From positions 62,001 to 126,000 of the forward strand of contig JACJNY010000025.1 in NCBI GenBank assembly GCA_014695295.1: 64,000 nucleotides of DNA. Reading direction: 5' to 3'. The position numbers were made by a program, and so were the translations under genes. Below the pieces are notes generated by a model. The model was not told the DNA's origin. It did no database searches and was given only the letters and a program-made list of their open reading frames with translations. The first letter of the stretch is position 1. Every line of letters starts with the position of its first letter. Shown here one piece after another: positions 28,301 to 36,566 of this stretch. This DNA is from Microcoleus sp. FACHB-61. GTDB lineage: Bacteria > Cyanobacteriota > Cyanobacteriia > Cyanobacteriales > Microcoleaceae.

Positions 28301-30715
28301 CGAGTAAATGCACGAGAATTTAAGTGCATTACTCATAATATGTTTGGGGCATTTATTCAGCACCATCAAAATGCTATGAGGGCAGGGCTACCAACGCTGA
28401 AAGAGGGCTTTATGGCTGGTATGGAAACTGGCGATTTTCTCAACGCTGGCTACAACATAGCTACTTACAGCTACATCAACTTTTACGGTGGGGTAGAACT
28501 GGATACTTGGGAACCGGAACTTGCAGGCTACAATGCTACCTTGGCTCAGGTGAAGCAATATTCTGCTCAGACTTATTTGCGTATGGAGCAGCAGATGTTG
28601 CATAACTTGAGGGAAGTCGTGAATCAGCCGGATTGCTTAATCGGAACTGCCTATGATGAAACGGTGATGATTCCTAAGCACTATCAGGATCATGAATTCA
28701 GTGCGATCGCTCTTGTCTACATTTACAAACTGCTGCTTGCCTACTCCTGGGGCAATTATCCGGCTGCTTTAAACCATATTTCCCAAGTCAAGCCCTATTT
28801 GATGGCATTATCGGGATTGGCTCATGTTCCCGCTTTCCATTTCTATGCAGCCCTGACGTACTTGGCAGTGTTTTACACACAGCCAGAAATTGAGCAAGCT
28901 GATATTCTGGCCTCTGTGGAAATCCATCAAACGACTCTGCACCAGTGGGCGCAAAATGCTCCCATGAATCATCTGCATAAGTGGTATTTAGTTGAAGCAG
29001 AACGGCAGCGGGTTTTGGGCAATAAAGCAGATGCACTTGAAATGTACGATCGCGCCATCCGACTAGCTCAAGATCATAAATTCATCAACGAAGAAGCCCT
29101 CGCCAACGAACTAGCCGCGAAATTCTACTTGGAATGGGGCAAAGAAAAAGTAGCTCAAGCCTACATGATTGAAGCGTATTATTGTTATGCCCGATGGGGA
29201 GCTAAAGCCAAAATAGACGACTTGGAAAAACGTTATCCTCGCCTACTCGGTATTATCCTTCAGCAAGCCCAATCCTTTACTTCCTTTAAGGAAACGATCG
29301 CCCGGGGAACGATTACTTCTACTCACTCTTCTAGCAGCCACTCTGAATTTCTAGATTTGCCTACTCTGATCAAAGCCTCTCAAACCGTTTCTGGGGAAAT
29401 TGAACTAGATAAACTCCTGACTACTCTTTTAAAAATAGCGATCGCGAATGCTGGGGCAACTAAGTGTGTCTTATTGCTCAAACAAGAACAGTATTTACAG
29501 GTAGCGGCTCTTGTAGAAGAGGGACAGGAACCTGAGCTATTACCATCAATACCGCTAGAATCAAGTCAGGATGTAGCGATTAGTTTGGTCAATACTGTCA
29601 AGCGTAGTTTGAAACCTTTGGTAATAGTTGATGCTAGGGTAAGTTCCCAGGTTGCGGGCGATCGCTATATTGAACAGCACCAGCCTCAAAGTGTTCTTTG
29701 TATTCCCATTCTTAATCAAGGTAAGTTGATTGGGATTTTATATCTAGAAAACAACCTGACGGTAGGGGCGTTTACGAGCGATCGCATTGAAGTGCTAAAT
29801 CTGCTGGCTTCTCAAGCTGCTATTTCCTTAGAAAATGCCCGTTTGTATCAACAATCTCAACAAGCATTTATTGATCTCAAACAGGCACAAATAAAAATAG
29901 TTCAAAGCGAAAAGATGTCAGCATTGGGAAACTTAGTGGCTGGGGTTGCTCACGAAATTAATAACCCGGTTGGTTTTCTGGTTGGTAATATTCAACCCGC
30001 CTTAGATTACATAAAAGATTTGTTTGGATTGCTCGATTTGTATGAACAAAAATATCCCCAACTCGATCCAGAGATTCAAGAGGAAATCGAGAACATCGAT
30101 CTGGACTACCTCCGGGAAGATTTACCGAAATTAGTAGGTTCGATGCGGGAAGGGGTGAAGCGGATTCTGGATATTAGTACAAGTCTACGGACATTCTCCC
30201 GTGCCGATACTAACTATCCCGTAGCTTGCAATATCCACGATGGCATCGATAGCACCATTATGATTCTGAAACATCGCCTCAAGGCTAACGAAACTCGTCC
30301 AGAAATCAAAGTTATTAGGGAATACGGTAATTTGCCACAAGTGGAGTGTTATGCCGGACAGTTGAATCAAGTATTTATGAATTTGTTAGGTAATGCGATC
30401 GATGCTTTGGATGAATCAAATCAAGGACGGCCTTATGCAGAAATTGCCAATCAAATTACTATTAAGACCGAAATTGGTGGGGACAAAAAACAAGCGATTA
30501 TTCGCATTAAAGATAACGGTGCGGGCATTAGTGAGGCAGTGAAAGAGAAGATTTTTGACCACTTATTTACAACCAAAGGTGTGGGGAAAGGGACGGGGTT
30601 GGGATTGGCGATCGCACGGCAGATTGTAGTTGAGAAACACGGCGGTACAATCGAGGTAAATTCTGTATTGAGAGAAGGGACGGAGTTTATAATTTTATTG
30701 CCGATGAAAGGATAA
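25337..30715 (+). CDS. Hybrid Ser/Thr kinase - STAND ATPase - GAF - sensor histidine kinase, copy 1
   Basis: About 1,792 residues from ATG 25337 (MDAIANLSGYQITEQL). Residues 8-270 are a Hanks-type kinase: VVLKLL Lys, HKDIKPANILI with catalytic Asp139, IDFSIAS in place of DFG, and GTLAYLSPEQTGRMNRGIDY. A STAND/AAA ATPase follows (LYGREKEVDQLL; Walker A GFSGIGKT at 339-346; Walker B LVMFLDDLQWADSA), then a long helical TPR-like region to about 1330. A GAF domain (about 1350-1500), a HisKA domain with phospho-acceptor His1539 (VAGVAHEINNPVGF) and a HATPase (NQVFMNLLGNAIDALDE, IKDNGAGIS, GVGKGTGLGLAIARQ) complete it. Such proteins are typical of filamentous cyanobacteria and fuse both phosphorylation systems. 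The stimulus is unknown. A paralog lies 173 bp downstream. Confidence 0.95.
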   Translation: MDAIANLSGYQITEQLYAGTRTLVYRGIRTRDQYPVVLKLLRNEYPTFNELVEFRNQYTIAKNLDFPNIVKPLTLEVYHNSYALVMEDFGGVSLPTYLKTTTNETQPSQALPLAEFLQLAIQLTDIIHYLYQNRVIHKDIKPANILINPDTKQIKLIDFSIASLLPRETQEIQNPNILEGTLAYLSPEQTGRMNRGIDYRSDFYSLGVTFYELLAGKLPFISDDPMKLVHCHLAKQSIPIHQINPEIPLILSKIVSKLMAKNAEKRYQSALGLKHDLEICLVQLQKTANIESFELGKRDISDRFTIPEKLYGREKEVDQLLAGFERVSLGATEMMLVAGFSGIGKTAVVNEVHKPIVRQRGYFIKGKYDQFQRNIPFSAFVQAFRDLMGQLLSESDTELQTWNTKILAAVGDNGQVLIDVIPELERIIGAQLPAAELSGSAAQNRFNLLMQKFVQVFTSKEHPLVMFLDDLQWADSASLNLLQLLMIDTGYLLVLGAYRDNEVWPVHPFILRVNEIVKTGATVNTITLEPLSELDMNLLVADTLNCESSLAQPLTRLVYLKTQGNPFFATQFLKTLHDEQLISFNWEIRHWQCDIAQVKALAITDDVVEFMALQLQKLPKGTQYLLTLAACIGSQFDLNTLVIVGEKSAEMTATALWKALQEGLVIPTTKIYKFFTESESDEVFKASANPTYRFLHDRVQQAAYSLIPDSQKKATHLKIGQLLQQNCAEIEQEEKLFDIVGHLNRGIELITQPSAREALAQLNLEAGCKARTSTAYTAARVYLQVGVELLTANCWQSQYELTLNLYVAVAEAAYLNGDFDGMEKMAAPVLQNAQTILDKIKIYEIQIAAQTAQSKTLEAIAVARDALLQLGVELPAEPDEAKIGKALQSLAGLLGGRKIEELIDLPVMSDAQTQAAMPILAMLFAPILQGIPGLVPLLSSTMVSLSLSFGNAPASTVGYAIHGLVLSAFLGEAKTGYSFGKLSLNLLDRVNAREFKCITHNMFGAFIQHHQNAMRAGLPTLKEGFMAGMETGDFLNAGYNIATYSYINFYGGVELDTWEPELAGYNATLAQVKQYSAQTYLRMEQQMLHNLREVVNQPDCLIGTAYDETVMIPKHYQDHEFSAIALVYIYKLLLAYSWGNYPAALNHISQVKPYLMALSGLAHVPAFHFYAALTYLAVFYTQPEIEQADILASVEIHQTTLHQWAQNAPMNHLHKWYLVEAERQRVLGNKADALEMYDRAIRLAQDHKFINEEALANELAAKFYLEWGKEKVAQAYMIEAYYCYARWGAKAKIDDLEKRYPRLLGIILQQAQSFTSFKETIARGTITSTHSSSSHSEFLDLPTLIKASQTVSGEIELDKLLTTLLKIAIANAGATKCVLLLKQEQYLQVAALVEEGQEPELLPSIPLESSQDVAISLVNTVKRSLKPLVIVDARVSSQVAGDRYIEQHQPQSVLCIPILNQGKLIGILYLENNLTVGAFTSDRIEVLNLLASQAAISLENARLYQQSQQAFIDLKQAQIKIVQSEKMSALGNLVAGVAHEINNPVGFLVGNIQPALDYIKDLFGLLDLYEQKYPQLDPEIQEEIENIDLDYLREDLPKLVGSMREGVKRILDISTSLRTFSRADTNYPVACNIHDGIDSTIMILKHRLKANETRPEIKVIREYGNLPQVECYAGQLNQVFMNLLGNAIDALDESNQGRPYAEIANQITIKTEIGGDKKQAIIRIKDNGAGISEAVKEKIFDHLFTTKGVGKGTGLGLAIARQIVVEKHGGTIEVNSVLREGTEFIILLPMKG

Positions 30716-30888
30716 GACTATCTTGATAGAGGGCAATTTTATCTTGAAAAGTGAAAAAAAATAGAAGCGTTAGAGTCTGTCTGCTAAAGGATCTCGGACT
30801 TCTATTATCGTCAGAGTCTAAAAATAAAAGTGTATACTTAGTTACAAGAGTCAATATCTGAGATGGAGTAATCCATAGGAGTGCAGCA

Positions 30889-33800
30889 GTGGATTTGACA
30901 AACAGAATTTCAGGATATCATCTGGTTGAGCAATTATACTGCGGTTCGAGAACCCTAGTTTATCGAGCCATCCGAGAAACAGATCATCTTCCGGTTGTCA
31001 TTAAACTATTAAATCGAGACTATCCCAGCTTCAGCGAACTGCTGCAATTCCGCAACCAGTACACCATCGCCAAAAACCTACGTCTGCCTGGAGTAGTTGA
31101 ACCCTACAATTTGGAGTCCTATCGCCACAGCTATGCCCTAGTAATGGAGGATTTTGGCGGTATTTCTCTGCGAGACTACGCCCAAGAGCGATGCCGCAGA
31201 GGCCTCGGCGAAGCGCCTACGCTGACTCTGGTAGAAATGTTGGAAATTGCCATTCAAATAACTGACATTCTCCATGGACTCTATCGGCATCGAGTCATCC
31301 ACAAAGATATTAAGCCAGCTAACGTTCTAATACATCCCGAAACTAAACAAGTCAAACTGATTGACTTTAGCATCGCCTCGCTACTTCCGAGAGAAACTCA
31401 AGAAATTCAACATCCCAACGTCTTAGAAGGAACCCTCGCCTATATTTCTCCCGAACAAACTGGACGAATGAACCGAGGCATCGACTACCGCACCGACTTT
31501 TATTCTCTGGGAGCCACCTTTTACGAACTGCTGACAGGGCAACTGCCATTTGAATGTGACGACCCGATGGAGTTGGTTCACTGCCATATTGCCAAACAAC
31601 CTCCTTCTATAAACAGCAAAGAAATCCCGCAGGTGGTTTCGGATATTGTGATGAAGCTGATGGCAAAAAATGCCGAAAAGCGCTATCAAAGTGCCTTGGG
31701 ATTGAAACATGACTTAGAACGGTGTTTGCAGCAGTGCCAAGAAACTGGAAACATTGAAACTTTTGAGCTAGGAACGCGGGATGTATGCGATCGCTTCCTG
31801 ATTCCTGAAAAGCTTTATGGCCGAGAAACAGAAGTACAAACCCTGTTGAGTGCCTTCGAGCGCGTGGCGAATGGCACATCGGAATTAATGCTGGTCGCTG
31901 GGTTCTCCGGGATTGGTAAAACGGCTGTAGTCAACGAGGTGCATAAACCCATTGTCCGGCAGCGCGGCTATTCCATCAAAGGCAAATTCGACCAGTTTAA
32001 CCGCAATATTCCCTTCTGGGCATTTGTCCAGGCATTCCGCGATTTTATGGCACAATTACTTAGTGAAAGTGATGCCAAAATCCAAGAATGGAAAACTAAA
32101 ATTCTCGAAGCGCTAGGTGACAGCGGACAAGTAATTATTGAAGTCATTCCCGAACTAGAACGGATTATTGGATCGCAACCCCCAGCCCCTGAATTATCGG
32201 GGATGGCTGCTCAAAATCTATTTAATTTGCTCTTCCACAAATTCATTGCTGTGTTCACCACAAAAGAGCATCCCTTGGTGATATTTTTGGATGACTTACA
32301 ATGGGCGGATTCGGCATCGCTGAAATTAATGCAATTGCTCGTCAATGAGTCGCAACTGGGTTATCTGTTGCTGCTTGGAGCCTATCGGGATAATGAAGTA
32401 TCACCAAGCCATCCCCTGATGTTGACCCTCGATGAAGTGAGGAAGGCAGGAACAACCCTCAACACTATTACATTATCACCGCTCGGTCAAATTAGTTTGA
32501 ATCAATTGGTAGCGGATACGCTAGTTTGTTCTCCTGATTTGGCACAACCGCTGACAGAATTAGTATATCAAAAAACTCAAGGAAACCCATTTTTTGCGAC
32601 GCAGTTTCTCAAAGCTTTGCATCAGGATGAATTGATTAGTTTTGATATCCACTCGGGACATTGGCAGTGCGATATTAGCAAAGTTCGAGAGGCAGCGCTC
32701 ACTGATGATGTGGTGCTATTTATGGCGCAGCAGTTGCAAAAAATGCCAGCAACAACTCAGTCAGTTTTAAAATTAGCCGCTTGCATTGGCAACCAGTTCG
32801 ATCTGGCAACATTGGCAATTGTTTCAGAGAGTTCTGAGACTGAAACCGCAACCGCATTGTGGAAAGCTTTACAGGAAGAGCTGATTATTCCCCAAAGTGA
32901 AGTTTATAAATTTTATGTAGGCGCCCAACAGGCGATTTCTGAAGCGACTTCTCAAACCGTTGCCTATCGTTTTTTGCACGATCGCGTCCAGCAAGCTGCT
33001 TATTCTTTGATTCCGGAAGAAGAACGCGCGATCGCCCATTATCAAATCGGGCAATTACTCCTGCAACAGATTTCACTGTCAGCGCGAGAAGAACGCATTT
33101 TTGAATTAGTCAATCAGTTGAACTACGGAACCATACTGGTTGTAGAACAGCAGGAAAGGGACGAACTCGCCCAACTCAACCTCACTGCTTGCCACAAAGC
33201 GAGAGCCGCCACCGCATATCAAGCCGCCCGCGAATATGCCACAGTGGGCCTGAAACTGCTGGGAACAGACGCTTGGCAACGGCACTATGAAATGACCCTA
33301 TCTTTGTACGACTTGGCTGCCGAGGTGGCTTTTTTGGCAGGCGATTTTGAGCAGATGCACCAGTGGATTGAAGCGGTGATCCATCATGCGAAAACACCTT
33401 TAGAACAGGTGCAAGTTTACCAAGTCAAAATCCAGGCATTGGTCGCCCACAATAAATTTGTCGAGGCGATCGCGATCGGTCAATCAGTCTTCCAAATGTT
33501 AGGCGTAAACCTACCAGATGAACCAACCCTAGACGATATTCGGCAGTTGAAGCAAGAAATTGATGCCTTAATTGAAGGTCGCTCTATTGAATCATTCTTT
33601 CATCTGCCGAAAATGAGCGATCGCCATCAACTCGCCATTATGCAAAATGCGGCTCGCCTAACACCCGTCTGTTATATGTCCGGCACCAAGCTTTATTTCC
33701 TGGTGGTGGCACTGCAGGTTAAGTTGTCCATCCAATTCGGCAATAGTCCGGTTTCAGCTTTTTGCTACGTGGGTTACGCCTTCCAACTGAGGATGCTGTG

Positions 33801-36279
33801 GGGCGACATGACAATGGTGCCTCAGTTTGGGCAATTAGGATACCAACTCGCCTTAGAACCCGATGCCAAAAACATTCGAGCCGCAACCGCCATGTTAATG
33901 GGGGCATATGTGGGTTCTTGGACGATCCATCTGCAAGAAACGCTGCCCATTCTTCTCGATGGCTATCAAGCTGGATTAGAAACAGGCAATCTAGAATTTA
34001 TGGGCTACGACGCCCAGTTGTACTGTTTCAATGCTTATTGGTACGGTCAACCGCTCGCTGAACTCGAACCGCAAATTCGCGCCTATTACCAACAGTTGTG
34101 CGACCTCCACCAAGTCACAGCAGCAAACTGTGTGTTGGCGTACTGGCAGGCGGCTAAAATTCTCTTGGGTGAGTCAGAGGACGAAATTCCCTTACGCCAG
34201 GATGCCTATGAAGAAAAAGTCCTGGCAAGCGCCAAAGTCGATTTTTACCGACTATCCTTCTTCTACCTGTATCGATTCACATTGAATTACTGGCTGGAAG
34301 ACTTTGCTAAAGCAGAACACGATGCCGCTCAAACGCGACAGTATTTGGCTGGAGGGATGGGAAGTATCGTTGAACCGATCTTCTACTTCTATGATTCTCT
34401 GAACGTGCTGGCCGCTGGGCCTGAATCGATGTCGGAGTCAGAGCCGCGATGGCAGCGAATAAAAGAAAATCAAGCCAAGCTAAAAGACTGGGCAGATTAT
34501 GGGCCCATGAATTACTTGCACAAATATCATTTAGTTGAAGCCCAAAAGCATCAACTCCTCAATTGCAAAACAGAAGCTCTAGAATTTTATGATTTAGCAA
34601 TTCAAGGAGCCAAGGAAAACGGTTATATCCAAGAGGAAGCATTAGCCAACGAACTCGCAGCAAAATTTTACTGGGAATGGGGTAAAGAAAAAGTCGCCGC
34701 CAGCTATATGCAGGAAGCGTATTACTGTTATGCCCGTTGGGGAGCTAAAGCCAAAGTAGAAGACCTAGAACAACGCTATCCCCAATTACTTCAGCCTATC
34801 CTGAATCAGCCCAAACTTTGCTTTAATCCCCTAGAGACCCTGGCAACAATTAGCCACTCTTCGCAGACTTCCAGTCATAGCAGCACGAGTATTTCTGATG
34901 CCCTTGATTTCGCATCTATTCTGCAAGCTGCTCAAGCTTTATCAAGTAAAATTCAGCTTGATGAATTACTCGACACCCTCAACCAAATTATTTTGAAAAC
35001 TTCTGGGGCAGAAACTTGTGCTTTGCTACTCCCCCATCAGAATGAATGGCAAATCCGGGCAATAACTCACATCAATCCAGATAACCAACTACCCACAACC
35101 CTACTGCAAACCCAACCTATAGATGGCTCTGGGGTGATTCCGCTCAAGCTGATTTATTATGTCAAACATACCCTGGAAACTGTGGTTATTGAAGGTGGCA
35201 AGACCGATATTCCGGGTTTAATGAATGACTGTACGCTCCAGTATCACTCTCAGAGTATGCTATGTACTCCGATTCTCGATCGCGGGAACTTAGTTGCGAT
35301 ACTTTATCTCGAACATAGCTCGACGAAAGGAGTGTTTACTCGCGATCGTCTCCTCATCCTCAACTTCCTCTGCACTCAGGCTGCCATTTCCTTAGAAAAT
35401 GCGCGATTGTATCAGCAAGCCCAGGACTACGCTCACCAGGTGGAACAATCTCAACTGCAATTAGTGCAGAGCGAAAAGATGTCGGCGTTGGGGAACTTAG
35501 TGGCCGGGGTTGCCCATGAAATTAATAATCCAGTTGGATTTATTTCTGGCAATATTCATGAAGCGATCGCCGCCGTCAAAGATATTACAGAATACTTGCA
35601 ACTCTATAAAGAAAAATTTCCCAGTCCGGGTGAGGAGATTGAAGAAAAAGCTGATGAGAGCGATATTGAATATCTCTTAGAAGATTTACCCAAAATGTTG
35701 AAGTCGATGCAAGTCGGATGCGATCGTATCCAAGGTATCAGCACCAGTCTTCGTACCTTCTCCCGAGCCGACAAAGATTACAAAGTTCCTTTCAATATTC
35801 ATGACGGAATTAACAGTACGATTTTGATTCTCAAACACCGATTGAAAGCGAACGAACAGCGTCCAGCGATTGAAGTAGTGAAAGAGTACGGGAACTTGCC
35901 ATCCGTTGAGTGCTTCCCCGGACAATTAAATCAGGTGTTTATGAATATATTGGCCAATGCCATTGATGCACTAGAAGAATCTAATAGGGAACAGAGTTTT
36001 GAGCAACTGAAAGCCCAACCCAATCTCATCACGATTCGGACAGAAATGAAGTCTAAGGAGTGGGTGACTATTCGCATCAAAGACAACGGACTAGGGATAC
36101 CCGATGAAATCAAAGCACAGATTTTCAACCATTTATTTACGACCAAGCTAGTGGGAAAAGGAACGGGCTTGGGATTGGCGATCGCACGGCAGATTGTAGT
36201 TGAGAAACACTCTGGTATGCTAGAAGTGAACTCAACTTTAGGTCGAGGTACAGAATTTACGATTTCACTTCCATGTTGA
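30889..36279 (+). CDS. Hybrid Ser/Thr kinase - STAND ATPase - GAF - sensor histidine kinase, copy 2
   Basis: 1,796 residues from a GTG start (MDLTNRISGYHLVEQLYCGS) with AGGAG eight bases upstream. Domain order is the same as copy 1: kinase with catalytic Asp140 (HKDIKPANVLI) and DFS instead of DFG, Walker A at 338-345, Walker B VIFLDDLQWADSASLK, a helical region, GAF, phospho-acceptor His1543 and HATPase (FTTKLVGKGTGLGLAIARQI). Identity to copy 1 is highest in the kinase, ATPase and histidine-kinase parts and lowest in the helical sensor and GAF regions, as expected of duplicates diverging in input. Residues 100-112 (RCRRGLGEAPTL region) come from an interspersed repeat inserted between kinase secondary-structure elements. 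It may form a stress-signalling pair with copy 1 (inferred). Confidence 0.95.
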   Translation: MDLTNRISGYHLVEQLYCGSRTLVYRAIRETDHLPVVIKLLNRDYPSFSELLQFRNQYTIAKNLRLPGVVEPYNLESYRHSYALVMEDFGGISLRDYAQERCRRGLGEAPTLTLVEMLEIAIQITDILHGLYRHRVIHKDIKPANVLIHPETKQVKLIDFSIASLLPRETQEIQHPNVLEGTLAYISPEQTGRMNRGIDYRTDFYSLGATFYELLTGQLPFECDDPMELVHCHIAKQPPSINSKEIPQVVSDIVMKLMAKNAEKRYQSALGLKHDLERCLQQCQETGNIETFELGTRDVCDRFLIPEKLYGRETEVQTLLSAFERVANGTSELMLVAGFSGIGKTAVVNEVHKPIVRQRGYSIKGKFDQFNRNIPFWAFVQAFRDFMAQLLSESDAKIQEWKTKILEALGDSGQVIIEVIPELERIIGSQPPAPELSGMAAQNLFNLLFHKFIAVFTTKEHPLVIFLDDLQWADSASLKLMQLLVNESQLGYLLLLGAYRDNEVSPSHPLMLTLDEVRKAGTTLNTITLSPLGQISLNQLVADTLVCSPDLAQPLTELVYQKTQGNPFFATQFLKALHQDELISFDIHSGHWQCDISKVREAALTDDVVLFMAQQLQKMPATTQSVLKLAACIGNQFDLATLAIVSESSETETATALWKALQEELIIPQSEVYKFYVGAQQAISEATSQTVAYRFLHDRVQQAAYSLIPEEERAIAHYQIGQLLLQQISLSAREERIFELVNQLNYGTILVVEQQERDELAQLNLTACHKARAATAYQAAREYATVGLKLLGTDAWQRHYEMTLSLYDLAAEVAFLAGDFEQMHQWIEAVIHHAKTPLEQVQVYQVKIQALVAHNKFVEAIAIGQSVFQMLGVNLPDEPTLDDIRQLKQEIDALIEGRSIESFFHLPKMSDRHQLAIMQNAARLTPVCYMSGTKLYFLVVALQVKLSIQFGNSPVSAFCYVGYAFQLRMLWGDMTMVPQFGQLGYQLALEPDAKNIRAATAMLMGAYVGSWTIHLQETLPILLDGYQAGLETGNLEFMGYDAQLYCFNAYWYGQPLAELEPQIRAYYQQLCDLHQVTAANCVLAYWQAAKILLGESEDEIPLRQDAYEEKVLASAKVDFYRLSFFYLYRFTLNYWLEDFAKAEHDAAQTRQYLAGGMGSIVEPIFYFYDSLNVLAAGPESMSESEPRWQRIKENQAKLKDWADYGPMNYLHKYHLVEAQKHQLLNCKTEALEFYDLAIQGAKENGYIQEEALANELAAKFYWEWGKEKVAASYMQEAYYCYARWGAKAKVEDLEQRYPQLLQPILNQPKLCFNPLETLATISHSSQTSSHSSTSISDALDFASILQAAQALSSKIQLDELLDTLNQIILKTSGAETCALLLPHQNEWQIRAITHINPDNQLPTTLLQTQPIDGSGVIPLKLIYYVKHTLETVVIEGGKTDIPGLMNDCTLQYHSQSMLCTPILDRGNLVAILYLEHSSTKGVFTRDRLLILNFLCTQAAISLENARLYQQAQDYAHQVEQSQLQLVQSEKMSALGNLVAGVAHEINNPVGFISGNIHEAIAAVKDITEYLQLYKEKFPSPGEEIEEKADESDIEYLLEDLPKMLKSMQVGCDRIQGISTSLRTFSRADKDYKVPFNIHDGINSTILILKHRLKANEQRPAIEVVKEYGNLPSVECFPGQLNQVFMNILANAIDALEESNREQSFEQLKAQPNLITIRTEMKSKEWVTIRIKDNGLGIPDEIKAQIFNHLFTTKLVGKGTGLGLAIARQIVVEKHSGMLEVNSTLGRGTEFTISLPC
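31186..31224. repeat. Interspersed repeat inside giant kinase copy 2
   Basis: GAGCGATGCCGCAGAGGCC... TCGGCGAAGCGCCTACGCTG has the GCGATGCCGC/GCGCCTACGC composition of dispersed cyanobacterial repeats. It replaces the unrelated linker seen at the same place in copy 1 and encodes ERCRRGLGEAPTL. Confidence 0.6.
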
Positions 36280-36285
36280 TCGTTA

Positions 36286-36363
36286 GCGCGGTGTTTTTAT
36301 ACTCCCGGAGAGGGGAATAAGTTGGTGATTGAGTTGCCGATTGGCGAGTTAAAACAAGGGTAA
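36286..36363 (+). pseudogene. Second histidine-kinase C-terminal scrap
   Basis: In frame and ending at TAA 36361-36363: TPGEGNKLVIELPIGELKQG, the pattern of the last beta strand of a HATPase domain (GEGTEF.I.LP). It lies seven bases beyond the stop of giant kinase copy 2 and is not in its frame. Confidence 0.65.
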
Positions 36364-36566
36364 ACTCGGGATTCTCAAAGCGGGGTTGTCGATCGACCAG
36401 ACTTCTGTTAAACTTTTCAGGGAATTCAGCACGTCGCGCGGTTTTTTTACAGTTAACTTAAAGCCTGAAACTAGCTTACTTTTGAGCTGGTTTTTACTTC
36501 CTACTCCAGCAAATTTTCTTTTCTTAATAGTTCTAGCGCCCGCTTTATAGTCACCGATAACTTATT

